DNA of 64,000 nucleotides from Novipirellula artificiosorum (GCF_007860135.1 NZ_SJPV01000004.1:434001-498000); one strand, 5' to 3'. Shown: positions 1 to 9,099, counted from the first letter of the stretch. Notes: generated by a model not told the origin, from the letters alone. Made by a program: numbers and translations.

Positions 1-63
1 AAACAAGTGGCGATCGACCAAGTCATCCCAATCACTGTCTTTGCGATGGCTGTTTTCGTTCAT
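1..63 (-). CDS. Start of a gene downstream of an ECF sigma factor, possibly FecR-like anti-sigma (partial)
   Basis: Only the first 21 codons are inside the window, beginning MNENSHRKDSDWDDLV. The ATG overlaps the sigma factor's stop codon in an ATGA arrangement, so the two genes are probably translated together. The visible residues are acidic and hydrophilic, with a D-D-L-V-D-R-H pattern. That resembles the N-terminus of planctomycete FecR/anti-sigma proteins, in which a short helical zinc-finger-like segment precedes a membrane helix. The position right after a sigma gene supports that reading, because the sigma gene at 9642-9100 is also followed by a FecR-like gene. With so few residues the function is inference from context only. 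Confidence 0.45.
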   Translation of the reverse strand, partial: MNENSHRKDSDWDDLVDRHLF

Positions 64-740
64 TGTGCCGTTCTCAATCGAGTTTCGACGCATTCACGGA
101 CTTGTTTTTTGACTCGAAACAGTGCCTTGCGAACCGCTTCGATTGACATGGAGAGTCGCTTTCCAATCTGAGGATAGCCAAGTTCATCAATGAACCTCGC
201 CTCCAGGACGCGTTTTCCGCGATCGGAGATCTGCCCGATGCACCGCGCAAGGGCATCCCGCCTGAGTTCTCGTTCATGCGACGTACGGGAGCTCTGAAAC
301 TCGGAAAAAGCCGCGTCGATCGCGTCATCAAGCACCCTTTGCGCTAAAGTGCGTTCACGCTGATGCCGCTGCTTGGCTCTCAGAACTTCAATGCGAACGA
401 TCGAACGGCACCACGCCAAAACGGCCGTTCCTTCCTCGAATTGATCGTGCTTTGCAACCACAACCAGCATGGCTTCCTGAACGGCATCCTCTGCCGCCGC
501 GTAGTTGCCCAGCAGCGCCCTCGCGTAGGTCACGAGTTCTTCCCGACATTCGAATGCCGACCTCAATATGCGGTCGCGACGCTCTTCTTCTGCCGACGTC
601 TGATGACTTTCTCTTGCTGCGTCCAATGTTTCTGATTCGTTTGCCAGAGTACTTGAGCACAAGGTTTCAACGAGCTGCCGACGAAGGCCCAAGTTCGTTG
701 CCTGGTGAATTACCGCGCGGTATCCCCATTTCGTGGACAT
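60..740 (-). CDS. ECF-type RNA polymerase sigma factor
   Basis: This 226-residue protein has the two domains of an extracytoplasmic-function sigma factor. Region 2 is at about residues 56-125 (R-A-L-L-G-N-Y-A-A-A-E-D-A-V-Q-E-A-M, then A-W-C-R-S-I-V-R). Region 4, with a helix-turn-helix, is at about 165-222 (G-Y-P-Q-I-G-K-R-L-S-M-S-I-E-A-V-R-K-A-L). It resembles the planctomycete sigma-70 group usually paired with FecR-like or LamG-type regulators. The N-terminal 55 residues before region 2 are longer than usual and have no recognisable domain. The start has only a weak ribosome binding site. The gene begins a few bases after the remnant of a truncated propeller gene and overlaps the following partial gene by ATGA. 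Confidence 0.88.
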   Translation of the reverse strand: MSTKWGYRAVIHQATNLGLRRQLVETLCSSTLANESETLDAARESHQTSAEEERRDRILRSAFECREELVTYARALLGNYAAAEDAVQEAMLVVVAKHDQFEEGTAVLAWCRSIVRIEVLRAKQRHQRERTLAQRVLDDAIDAAFSEFQSSRTSHERELRRDALARCIGQISDRGKRVLEARFIDELGYPQIGKRLSMSIEAVRKALFRVKKQVRECVETRLRTAQ

Positions 741-745
741 GATTT

Positions 746-992
746 TCAGGAATCTACGAATCTTGCGTCAATGTCGCCCTTCCAGGCAATCTGACGGATT
801 CCGGATCGAACGGTTGGTTTGGTGCCCTTTACCCGCCCGCTCGCTACGTTTTCGGTTTTCCTACACGAACTGGGGAGTTCCGGATTGTCCGGAGCCATAC
901 CACTTCCACTAGGCCCACGGAACCGCGGCCAGTTGTCATCTGCCAGTGTGACTGTGGCTGAGGAAAAAAACTGCAAGTAGCACGAGGATCAT
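746..992 (-). pseudogene. Broken PQQ-like beta-propeller gene (truncated and frameshifted)
   Basis: The stretch encodes the hallmark start of planctomycete PQQ-binding-like propellers: D-D-N-W-P-R-F-R-G-P-S-G-S-G, then L-P-S-S and K-T-E-N-V-A. An ATG ending at 992 would give a normal signal peptide (MILVLLAVF...). That peptide is out of frame with the propeller part by one base at a run of seven A on the plus strand (964-970). With six, the two parts join into one signal peptide plus propeller start. After K-T-E-N-V-A the family pattern is lost and the frame stops about 35 residues later, so more than 350 residues of a normal propeller are missing. It is best read as a decayed gene, although the frameshift alone could be a sequencing error. 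Confidence 0.7.
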
Positions 993-1010
993 CCTGATCC
1001 GGATAACACC

Positions 1011-2288
1011 TCAGAGCAAGCCATGAATCGGAGTGCCGTCGCGCACCAGCGTGATGGGGCGGCCGACGTTGGATTGAAACTCAGCCTTCGGGGATATGCC
1101 GATGTTGTTGAAGAAGGACGCGGCCAGATCGTCGGGTGAAAAACCAACGGACGCTGGTTCGGCGGCGGTTGCGTCGGTTGCTCCAATCACTTGACCACCG
1201 CGGACATCTCCGCCAGCCATCACGGCACACATTGCTCGAGCCCAATGATCTCGTCCCCCAGTCTTGTTGATCTTTGGTGTTCGTCCGAATTCGCCTGCGG
1301 CCATAATGGCGGTCGACGACAACAAACCGCGCTGCTCCAATCGATCAAACAGCGCAGCAAGGCCACGGTCGAAGGGCGGCAATAATGTCCGCAGTCGTGA
1401 GAAGTTATCCTGATGCGTGTCGAAATCGAATTCGGCGGGGCGGAGCCGAACGGTGACGAAGTGGACTCCTGCTTCAATGAGCCGCGCGGCAAGCAACAGA
1501 GACTGCCCAAACTCGTGCTTGCCGAATCGATCGCTTTCTGACGGCTTTTCCTGAGAAAGATCGAAGGCGGCTCGGGCCTCTGGCGAACTGATAATGTCAA
1601 AGGCTTGCTCCGCGAACCGATCCATACCACGCACCTGGTCATCCAGGTCTTCAAAGCCTTTGAACGCTACGTCGAGGTCGTCAAGTAGTTGCTTCTGCGA
1701 TCGATACTTTTCAACGGTGAGTCCATCTTCAAGCGAAATACCTCGAACAGTGTACGGAGCACCATGCCTTGGCTTTTCAGCGGTCAACGGGCTGTAACGC
1801 GAACCAAGGTAGCCAGGACCGACGAACGATTCGTCGATGGAAACGTAGGTCGGTAGGTTGGGAACTGACGGGAACTCGCGACTGACCACGCTGCCATACT
1901 CGGGATAGCTGACCGTTTGAGAAGCCTTGTTACCGGTGAGCAGATATTTTTTCGCGAGTCCATGATCGGCCACATTGTGGGTAATGCCTCGGATGATAGC
2001 GTACTTGTTGGCTCGCTCGGCCAACATCGGCAGATGCTCGCATATTTGCACACCGGCAACGCTGGTTTTAACCGGCCTAAACTCTCCACGAACCTCAACT
2101 GGAGCGTTTGGCTTTAGATCGAATGTGTCTTGGTGAGACGGAGCGCCCTCCATAAAAATGAATATCGCAGAACGCTTGTCTGCGTTGTCGGTTTGTGAAG
2201 CGTGAAGGCGAAGATACTGGCTAAGTGTCAGGCCCGTACCGAGCGCTCCAACTTTGAGGAATTGACGTCTAGTGGAATCTCTGTTCAC
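1011..2288 (-). CDS. DUF1501 protein, Tat-exported sulfatase/phosphatase-like
   Basis: The 425-residue protein starts with a twin-arginine signal (S-T-R-R-Q-F-L-K near residue 8) and carries the DUF1501 domain across most of its length. DUF1501 is structurally related to the alkaline phosphatase/sulfatase superfamily. Typical pieces are F-M-E-G-A-P-S-H-Q-D-T-F-D near residue 45 and A-G-E-F-G-R-T-P-K-I near 330, followed by G-G-R-D-H-W. In planctomycetes such genes almost always sit next to a DUF1549/DUF1553 cytochrome gene, as here (25 bases downstream of it). The start is a GTG preceded by GAAGGAA. The substrate and catalytic activity of this family are not established. Tat export implies folding, perhaps with metal, before secretion. 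Confidence 0.9.
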   Translation of the reverse strand: MNRDSTRRQFLKVGALGTGLTLSQYLRLHASQTDNADKRSAIFIFMEGAPSHQDTFDLKPNAPVEVRGEFRPVKTSVAGVQICEHLPMLAERANKYAIIRGITHNVADHGLAKKYLLTGNKASQTVSYPEYGSVVSREFPSVPNLPTYVSIDESFVGPGYLGSRYSPLTAEKPRHGAPYTVRGISLEDGLTVEKYRSQKQLLDDLDVAFKGFEDLDDQVRGMDRFAEQAFDIISSPEARAAFDLSQEKPSESDRFGKHEFGQSLLLAARLIEAGVHFVTVRLRPAEFDFDTHQDNFSRLRTLLPPFDRGLAALFDRLEQRGLLSSTAIMAAGEFGRTPKINKTGGRDHWARAMCAVMAGGDVRGGQVIGATDATAAEPASVGFSPDDLAASFFNNIGISPKAEFQSNVGRPITLVRDGTPIHGLL

Positions 2289-2313
2289 GGTTGTTCCTTC
2301 AGTGATTCGTGGC

Positions 2314-4926
2314 TCAATGATTGAGCAAGAACTCTTTCGAATTCATCATCGCCCACAGCAAATCAACAACTCCCTCAGTGAGAGTTGGTGATTCAGAAAG
2401 GTGTTTTGTGGCACGGGCGCGATCTGCTTCTGTCGGCAGTCGTCCGACCGTCCGAAGCCATACTTGTTCAATGAGAATACTTGTGTCCAAACTTTCTCCG
2501 GTCTTTTCAGCATCTTCAATCTCAATAATCCAACCACTGTCGGCCAAACGCATGCGAAGCAGCGGGTCGTTCTGAGTAAAGATTGCTTGCAACAACGTGG
2601 GTTCATTCACGCGCTCACAATCGCAGTTGATTGACCGATCGGGTTTGCCAAAAACCTTCATGGCATGAGTACCCGCCATCCTCATAGAAAGATGGCCAGA
2701 CGCACGGCGTCTTAAGTTCGAACGCACCTCCTCCTGTTCTGCGGGAGCTGCCGCAACTTGCTTCATCGCATCGTAAACAACCTCGGCCGGAATCCTTCGT
2801 GGGATCGTCCGGCTGAAGTTGCGAAGATCGTTGCGGTTCGTTTCCCCTGGTTTCCAGCTTCTCTGATAAGTTTGGCTGTTGGTAATCTGGCGGTGAAGCC
2901 ACTTCATGTCGTATCCATTTTCCACGAATCCAGCGGCAAGCCAATTAAGCAGCTGCGGATGGCTAGGTGGGTTCGCTGGTGTGAATTGATCGGGCGGATC
3001 AACGATGCCTCGATTGAAATAACCAGCCCAAACTCGATTCACGAATGCCCGGGCGAACCACGGATTCTCCGGGTTTTGCATCCATTCCATGATGGGCCGA
3101 CGTGGATCATCACCGGGCGAAAGCCTCACCTGGCCGCTACGAAGTAGCCCAAGTTCCAGTTCCCTGTCGGTTATCGATCGACGTTTTGTCTTCGTTACGG
3201 AATCGAAGAACAGGGAAAAGTCGTTGAAGTCAGCTTGTGTCCATTGATCGAATGGGTGTTTGTGGCATTCAGCACATTGCAACTGAATGCCAAGGAATGC
3301 GTGGGCGACGGACATGGCAGTGTCTTTCGGTTCCTCCAGACTTTGTCGCGTCCAGAAGTAGGGCATGCTGTCGCCGCGTCCCGACAGATCGGCGAGCATC
3401 AAGCCGGCTACAATTCGATCGTATGGCTCATTTCGCTCTACCCTCTCCAAGATCCACTCATACCACTGAGATGCTTTGACATAGCCGTCTTCTCGTGCCA
3501 CCTCCAGCAGGCTGCTAATCGACTTTGGATTGCACCCGGTGAAGTCGCACAGTTTATTCGTCCACCACGCCGCGTAGCTTGGCCGCCCCAGCAGTTCCTC
3601 GATCTTGCGCGTCCGCCTGTCCTGAGAATTGTCGCCAAGAAATGCGAGCACCTCGCCAGGTGTAGGAAGGGTTCCCGTCAGATCGATGCTCACGCGACGA
3701 AGAAACTCGGCGTCTGTGCAAGCTTCCGATGGAGTGAGCCCAAGTTTCTCGAGCTTGGCATTCACAAAGCGATCGATCGGATGCGCATCGGAAATGACTG
3801 CCTGCTCACCTGTAGAAGGGGAACCTACGCCACGGTTAGGCCTCAGCATAGGAATTGCAGCGACCCCATTGTCGTAGAATGCAATGACGTGTGTGTCGCC
3901 TTCGCCCGTGGAGGTTGCCAGCCCGCTGGTGCTAATACGCACAATGGCATCATCGTTGGTATGGAATCGAGAAAGGCAGGTCACATCCTCTCGCGTTCCA
4001 TCATCCCACTCGGCGATGATTCGAAGTTGTTGTGTCTGCCCGGGCTCTCGGAAGAGAATCTCCTTCGGTTCACAGCGGAGGGCGACGAGTTTTTGGTCGG
4101 TTGCTTGTGGCGCGAAGTCGTACTCATCTGGCCACGGAGCGCCCAACTCAATCCACTTCTTCAGTGCCTCAATCTTTTCTTCCGGGAGCTTTCCACTTGG
4201 GGGCATCTGCAGTTCATCGTCGGAATACCCAACAGCCGTCAGCAAGAGACTCTCCCCAGGTTTTCCAGGGACAACAGCTGGTCCCGCATCGCCGCCGGCA
4301 AGCAATGACACTCGGTTGTTCAAAGAGAAGTTGCCTTTGCGGGAATTGAAGCCATGGCATTCGTAGCAGTGATCCTCAAGAATTGGCTGGATCGATTCTC
4401 TGAAGAGTGTGTCGCCCGATTGTTCGGTGATCGGAGTTCCGGGGTTTTCCGCATCCTCATGCGAATCGCCTTGAGATCCATCAACGATTGCACCTTTCGC
4501 TCCTGTTTCAATCCAGCGAAGCAAAAGGTGATGCTGCCATGAACCAATTTCGAATCGCTGACCGCCCTCGTGATCCGTTTGCTCGGTGGCTTTACGTAGA
4601 ATCAGGCTGTTCTCGGAATCGCCCACGTGCAGTCGCCCGCCTTCTTCGGAGTAGGCGTCCGCATGGAGTGCCGCGTGATCGGAGTGGAAGTCGAATCCAA
4701 ACAGCGACAAACGAAAATCGCCTTGTCCTTGAAACGATCCATGACACTTCGCCGAGTTGCATCCAAGTTTTCCAAGTAAAGGCACCACGTGCCTTTGAAA
4801 GTCGGGGACAACTCGCGCGTCACGCTGTGCAAACCGATCGGACGCCGGGCGGATGGTCTTTGGGACAACATGGTCTGCTCGGACAGGAGAGGCGAGCAAC
4901 AGCAATAGGATGATAAGGCGTTTCAT
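2314..4926 (-). CDS. Planctomycete cytochrome c-like / DUF1549 / DUF1553 secreted protein
   Basis: This protein of about 870 residues has a signal peptide (MKRLIILLLLLASPVRA). A planctomycete cytochrome c region with an unusual C-N-S-A-K-C-H motif follows, then a second heme-type motif C-Y-E-C-H near residue 185. A short Ig-like segment, DUF1549 (about 380-590) and DUF1553 (about 600-860) make up the rest. The family is abundant in planctomycetes and is thought to act in periplasmic or outer-surface degradation with its DUF1501 partner; the reaction is unknown. A start ten codons earlier at 4956 would overlap the upstream stop by ATGA. The ATG at 4926 is preferred because it opens the signal peptide and lies 13 bases after GGAGGG. 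Confidence 0.9.
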   Translation of the reverse strand: MKRLIILLLLLASPVRADHVVPKTIRPASDRFAQRDARVVPDFQRHVVPLLGKLGCNSAKCHGSFQGQGDFRLSLFGFDFHSDHAALHADAYSEEGGRLHVGDSENSLILRKATEQTDHEGGQRFEIGSWQHHLLLRWIETGAKGAIVDGSQGDSHEDAENPGTPITEQSGDTLFRESIQPILEDHCYECHGFNSRKGNFSLNNRVSLLAGGDAGPAVVPGKPGESLLLTAVGYSDDELQMPPSGKLPEEKIEALKKWIELGAPWPDEYDFAPQATDQKLVALRCEPKEILFREPGQTQQLRIIAEWDDGTREDVTCLSRFHTNDDAIVRISTSGLATSTGEGDTHVIAFYDNGVAAIPMLRPNRGVGSPSTGEQAVISDAHPIDRFVNAKLEKLGLTPSEACTDAEFLRRVSIDLTGTLPTPGEVLAFLGDNSQDRRTRKIEELLGRPSYAAWWTNKLCDFTGCNPKSISSLLEVAREDGYVKASQWYEWILERVERNEPYDRIVAGLMLADLSGRGDSMPYFWTRQSLEEPKDTAMSVAHAFLGIQLQCAECHKHPFDQWTQADFNDFSLFFDSVTKTKRRSITDRELELGLLRSGQVRLSPGDDPRRPIMEWMQNPENPWFARAFVNRVWAGYFNRGIVDPPDQFTPANPPSHPQLLNWLAAGFVENGYDMKWLHRQITNSQTYQRSWKPGETNRNDLRNFSRTIPRRIPAEVVYDAMKQVAAAPAEQEEVRSNLRRRASGHLSMRMAGTHAMKVFGKPDRSINCDCERVNEPTLLQAIFTQNDPLLRMRLADSGWIIEIEDAEKTGESLDTSILIEQVWLRTVGRLPTEADRARATKHLSESPTLTEGVVDLLWAMMNSKEFLLNH

Positions 4927-4952
4927 GTTGTATACCTTGCCCTCCGATGGAA

Positions 4953-6122
4953 TCACTCGACCGTTTCCAGCTTATCCGTCACGTCGATGGAATCGCTTTT
5001 TGTGTCGCGATGAGTGACGCTCACTCGAATCTCGTCGCCTTCGCTCAGATCTGAGAAAGCATCACTATGCTGGTTAAAGAAGCCGGCGATGCGTATGCGT
5101 TTGCCAACAATGCTTGCCGCATCTTTGGCTTGGCTGCCGTCTGCCGGATTACTCTCTTTCACCTCCAGCAGCACTTCATAGCCGACCGCCTCGACGATCT
5201 TTCCAATGAGTTCGCCGCTGAAGCCTCGGAACTCCTTTGGCGGGACACCAAAGTCGCCGGGCTTGAAAGGCGCTGTACGCTCAAGCACGTGAAACTTATA
5301 TCCAAAACCGAGCACCCTAGTTTCCGGATTGAAGTTGCCAGTGCGAACTTTGATCGTTTCTCCACGTTTGATCTTCAGCAGAGCATCGATGAATTGCCCT
5401 GAAACTCCAACCAGCTTGACCCGCTTGCCGATCAGGTCGGAATTTACTTCGGGATATTCACTGATGACATAGTCGACATCGATTTCCAACTCGCCAAGTT
5501 CAATGTCCTTCGAATGCAAACGGCCAATAACGAGCGAGTAAAACTGGAATCTGCCCATTCTGCCTCCCGGCTTGACTCCCTTTCCACCTTTGGTCTTGCC
5601 TTTGCTACCCTTCGACACAGCTTTGCCCTTTAGAAACTCAATGACCTCCGCTTTGGAAATTCCCTGCTTTTCAATCCAACCACGAGCCGTCGGATTCGCC
5701 ATCAGTTTTTCGTACTCGGCGTCCCAATCCACTAGGTCTTCTTTTTTGGCTTCGCCCTTTACGGCTCCCTTGGATTCCATCGTCGCCGCGAGTTTGGCTG
5801 CATCTGCTTTTGAGAGTTTTCCGGATTTCACCAGTTCAGCAAGTCTGTTCTTGAAGGCAGTGAGGTCTTTCGCGTTGCCCGCGTTTGCAGCGGATTCCTT
5901 TTTGCCTAGCTGCTTTGCAGCGTCACCCTTTTGATTCTTCAACCAGTTGATTACGTCTTCTTTGGTTGCTTGTCCGCTGTCAATTTTCTTGCGAACGACT
6001 TCGTCCGCCTCTAAGAGACGCTTGTAAGCGGCATCCCAGTCGACCTTTGCCCTATCCTGAGCAAAGGTGTATCCGCAAGAGACTGCAAACAACAGAAAGA
6101 GAAATAGGTTCGTCGTTTTCAT
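4953..6122 (-). CDS. Hypothetical secreted protein with repeated helical motifs
   Basis: I do not recognise this 389-residue protein as a named family. It has a clear signal peptide ending F-A-Q. Two copies of a helical unit follow, each beginning V-D-W-D-A-x-Y and ending in an E/K-rich turn, at about residues 27-67 and 130-168. Between them lies a segment containing L-V-K-S-G-K-L-S-K-A-D-A, which resembles the C-terminal motif of the propeller encoded just upstream and a segment of the FecR-like protein. A lysine/glycine-rich linker (about 168-187) leads to a C-terminal half of mostly beta-type sequence, in which a pattern ending in G-K-R-V/I-x-L/I-x-G occurs twice. GGGAAGAAT precedes the ATG. 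It lies 54 bases after the propeller gene and probably shares its transcript. Confidence 0.8.
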   Translation of the reverse strand: MKTTNLFLFLLFAVSCGYTFAQDRAKVDWDAAYKRLLEADEVVRKKIDSGQATKEDVINWLKNQKGDAAKQLGKKESAANAGNAKDLTAFKNRLAELVKSGKLSKADAAKLAATMESKGAVKGEAKKEDLVDWDAEYEKLMANPTARGWIEKQGISKAEVIEFLKGKAVSKGSKGKTKGGKGVKPGGRMGRFQFYSLVIGRLHSKDIELGELEIDVDYVISEYPEVNSDLIGKRVKLVGVSGQFIDALLKIKRGETIKVRTGNFNPETRVLGFGYKFHVLERTAPFKPGDFGVPPKEFRGFSGELIGKIVEAVGYEVLLEVKESNPADGSQAKDAASIVGKRIRIAGFFNQHSDAFSDLSEGDEIRVSVTHRDTKSDSIDVTDKLETVE

Positions 6123-6176
6123 ACTTGATTCTTCCCATACTAAATGGAAGCTGAAATGATAATTTAGTAGATAGTG

Positions 6177-7688
6177 TCACTTGCCAGCGGCAGCTTGATA
6201 CAGCTCGATCGCATCCTTACGCGTTAGTTTTCCGGCTTTGACCATTTCCCTTAGCTGAGCACTGAGCGCCGCAAGGCCTTCGTTTGGCGAGGTGTTCTTC
6301 GCCGTGCGTTGTTCCCTTTCGCGTCGTTCCGGATAGACGTCAGAAGCGACCTGCTCCAGACTTCGGTCATGTCCGTCAGCAATGCAGTACAAATGCGTTG
6401 TTGACCTCAGAATCAGCGAGTCGCCGGCAACGGCAGGCGAAGCAATGAACTCTGCAGTCAGCTTGTTCGATGCTAGCACTTGGGGGTCGTCCCCGGTCGC
6501 CGTGAGCACTGTGATTTCACCTTGCTTGCTACTGAAGTAGAGCTTTCCATCCGCGAAAATCGGCGATGCCCAATAATCGCCGCCAAGCCGCTTCTTCCAA
6601 ATCTCATCACCCGTCTTCGCGTCAAGGCAGCGAGCGATGCCACCCTTGGCAGTTACCATGAACAACAAGTCGTTCACGACAATGGGCGAGGGGATTTCCG
6701 GCGTGCTTCTGTAAGTGGACCAAGCAATGTGCGAATCCGTTACATCACCAGTTCCGTCTGGTCGAATCCCCATCAGGTAGTTATCCAAACCACTGGTGAA
6801 TACGAAAACCAAGCCGCTTGCATAAATCGGGCGTGCAGCCACATTGAAGCCGCCAGGATGCACCGTTCGCCAGAGCTCTTTGCCTGTCACTGGATCGTAG
6901 GAAATGATCGCCTCGGCTGCAGGTGCAATGAGTTGACGTTGACCTCCGGCTTCAATCAACGTGGCCGTCGCAAACGATTTCTTGTTGTCGTTCGGCTTGC
7001 CGCCCTTCTTTGGGGACAGCCCACGGTCAGAAAGCGTTGCGCGATAATCGGTGTCAACGTTGCGATCGACCTTCCAACGCGTGTCGCCGGTTTCTTTGTC
7101 GAGTGCCACAAAGAACTGTTGGTCCGTGCCGTCGAACGCCACATACAGGTTCTTGTCATCCACGATGGGCGAAGAGTCTTGCCGAACCGGTTGGTAGATT
7201 CGCAGGTCTCGGCGCTCCCAGATGTTCTCGCCCGTTTGACGGTCCAGGCATGCGATCCCTTGCGAGCCGAAGCTCACGTAGACTCGATCCTCCTCCACAA
7301 CCGACGTCGGTGTTGCGGGACTGTTCAGATGTGGAGAGTCGAAGGCGTACGCTGGGTCAACTTTGCGCTCGATCATGTCGAACACTTTATCGTCCCGCTT
7401 CACTTTTCCAGTTTCCAGGTCAATGCAAATCGCCCGGAGTTCTTTCTTCTCGTCGCTCCCGGTCGTCAACCAAACTTCGTTCCCCCAAACGACCGGCGAT
7501 GACCAGCCTGAGTCGGGAATCGCAATCTTCCACCGAACGTTCTTCGATTCATCGAATTCGACTGGCAGGCTATTTGCGACTGATTTACCATCGCCGTTTG
7601 GGCCACGAAATTGGTTCCAATTAGCATCGGACACAGGACCGTCCGATGCGAGTACGACCAAGAAAACGAACGCTACATAAGACTTCAT
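6177..7688 (-). CDS. PQQ-binding-like beta-propeller protein
   Basis: The 503-residue secreted protein has a signal peptide and the start motif W-N-Q-F-R-G-P-N-G-D-G. Repeated propeller blades with patterns such as I-C-I-D-L-E-T-G-K, A-C-L-D-R-Q-T-G-E-N-I-W-E and C-L-D-A-K-T-G-D-E-I-W-K follow. These are blades of the PQQ/quinoprotein-like fold, but planctomycete members usually lack evidence for PQQ binding and are annotated as outer membrane biogenesis or dehydrogenase-like. The last 35 residues form a separate helical tail, L-R-E-M-V-K-A-G-K-L-T-R-K-D-A-I-E-L-Y. That tail recurs in both neighbouring gene products. Its ATG overlaps the stop of the FecR-like gene (ATGA), so expression is probably coupled to the sigma/FecR pair. 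Confidence 0.9.
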   Translation of the reverse strand: MKSYVAFVFLVVLASDGPVSDANWNQFRGPNGDGKSVANSLPVEFDESKNVRWKIAIPDSGWSSPVVWGNEVWLTTGSDEKKELRAICIDLETGKVKRDDKVFDMIERKVDPAYAFDSPHLNSPATPTSVVEEDRVYVSFGSQGIACLDRQTGENIWERRDLRIYQPVRQDSSPIVDDKNLYVAFDGTDQQFFVALDKETGDTRWKVDRNVDTDYRATLSDRGLSPKKGGKPNDNKKSFATATLIEAGGQRQLIAPAAEAIISYDPVTGKELWRTVHPGGFNVAARPIYASGLVFVFTSGLDNYLMGIRPDGTGDVTDSHIAWSTYRSTPEIPSPIVVNDLLFMVTAKGGIARCLDAKTGDEIWKKRLGGDYWASPIFADGKLYFSSKQGEITVLTATGDDPQVLASNKLTAEFIASPAVAGDSLILRSTTHLYCIADGHDRSLEQVASDVYPERREREQRTAKNTSPNEGLAALSAQLREMVKAGKLTRKDAIELYQAAAGK

Positions 7689-9097
7689 GGCTTGTCCTTT
7701 TCGGGGGTGTCTGTCAATTCAACACCGGTGATCTCGAACTTGGCCGCCGAGGCTTCCGCAACAAACCACAAGCCGGTCAGCTCGCTACCAATTAACGAAC
7801 TGTCCGAATTCGTTTCATTACGGAACTTGCTAATCGGAAGTCCCAACTCGAAGTCCTCACCACCGGCAAGTTGACTGACTGGAATGAGCGTGCTGTACTT
7901 ACCTGCAAAGCCGCCATCCGGATGGCCAACGCTTAATCCGATCTCAACGGCAACCTGCGCGTGAGATCGTCCACGGACAATGACCTTAGTGTTTGCGTTT
8001 AACAAAACCGGCTGCTCCATCGACCGCAACGGCGAGAGCACGATGAGTGCGCCGAACGGGAACGGCACGGTCCAAACACTTCCTGTCGAGTCGTCAAAGT
8101 GCGCTGCGTTTTTGTAGGCTTTGATCGCGGAATCCTTCGTCATTTCACCGTTGGCAACTGCCATTTTTAGCTTCGCTCCTAGGCCCCAAAGACGAGAAAT
8201 CCATTTGCCCTTGACGACATCTTCACGCAGGTCACTCTGCCAATCGGTCACCGGGGAATTTCGTTTGCGAGGCGACAATCCATTTTGATTTTCCAGCGAT
8301 GCCAACACGGACTGCTGGGCTGGCACTTCAACCTCTTTCCCATCTGGTAAGCGTTTAAGTCGAACACGCCCCTGATTGACGGTCAGCCGGGTCGAATCCG
8401 AAACAGCATCAACGTCGAACTGCGTACCCAGAACTGTCAGTTCAGCAGACGGTGTATGCACCAGCAAAGGGCGGCCGGAAGGCTGTTTCCGCACACTTGC
8501 GGAAAGGCGGCCATGCCTTAGATGCAATTCCTTTTGTCGTTTCGATGGTGTATCCGACTGTTCAGTCGAGATCGTGACCGCCGACAGACCCGCCAGAGAA
8601 ACTGTCGATTGATCTTCAAAAGCAAACTCAACGAAAGAATCAGGGGCCAGCAGTTCCATTGTCCCGCCGGGGAAATTCTCGCCGACAGCGAGTTCGTTGG
8701 TGACTCGCCCCCCGTCACCCGTCCATGCAATCGGCCCGCTTACGGAAGTAACCGTAATGATCTCATTGCGGGAATCGCGAATCAGAAATACCTGGCCGAA
8801 AACCGCAATCAGTGCGACAACGGCAACCGTTAATAAGACCCGATTCGTCGTCTGAAGTCGCTTTGAGTCTACTTTCGAGTTTGTGGTTGTCGCGATATGA
8901 GTAGTTGAAGGTGCCAGCTGACCGCTATCTACCGAGCCCAACTGGGCTTCCTGACGCAGATGAGCATCAAGTTCTGCCTGAAGAAGAAATTCGTCTTGGA
9001 GTTCTTCATCATTTAGCAGGCGACGATCAAGCTCATGCACCTCTTCGTTAGATGCAATTCCAAGCACGTAGCGACGGATCAATTCGTTGGAATGCAT
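7685..9097 (-). CDS. FecR-domain regulator with one membrane helix
   Basis: This 470-residue protein begins with a cytoplasmic helical region (residues 1-75, with L-I-R-R-Y-V-L-G and E-L-D-A-H-L-R). A single membrane helix follows at about 87-108, then a periplasmic FecR domain at about 115-240 (including P-L-L-V-H-T-P-S-A-E-L-T-V-L-G-T-Q-F-D-V). The rest is an extracytoplasmic beta-type domain interrupted near residue 305 by a helical motif G-E-M-T-K-D-S-A-I-K-A-Y. FecR proteins transmit an outside signal to a partner ECF sigma factor, here the gene that ends two bases upstream. The ATG at 9097 has a strong GGAGG seven bases away. An upstream in-frame start lacks that site. Confidence 0.88.
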   Translation of the reverse strand: MHSNELIRRYVLGIASNEEVHELDRRLLNDEELQDEFLLQAELDAHLRQEAQLGSVDSGQLAPSTTHIATTTNSKVDSKRLQTTNRVLLTVAVVALIAVFGQVFLIRDSRNEIITVTSVSGPIAWTGDGGRVTNELAVGENFPGGTMELLAPDSFVEFAFEDQSTVSLAGLSAVTISTEQSDTPSKRQKELHLRHGRLSASVRKQPSGRPLLVHTPSAELTVLGTQFDVDAVSDSTRLTVNQGRVRLKRLPDGKEVEVPAQQSVLASLENQNGLSPRKRNSPVTDWQSDLREDVVKGKWISRLWGLGAKLKMAVANGEMTKDSAIKAYKNAAHFDDSTGSVWTVPFPFGALIVLSPLRSMEQPVLLNANTKVIVRGRSHAQVAVEIGLSVGHPDGGFAGKYSTLIPVSQLAGGEDFELGLPISKFRNETNSDSSLIGSELTGLWFVAEASAAKFEITGVELTDTPEKDKP

Positions 9098-9099
9098 GC

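Noticed and set aside
3235..4308. Plus-strand open frame of 357 codons
   Set aside because: It lies wholly opposite the DUF1549/DUF1553 gene, has no signal or family pattern and is a shadow of biased codon use.
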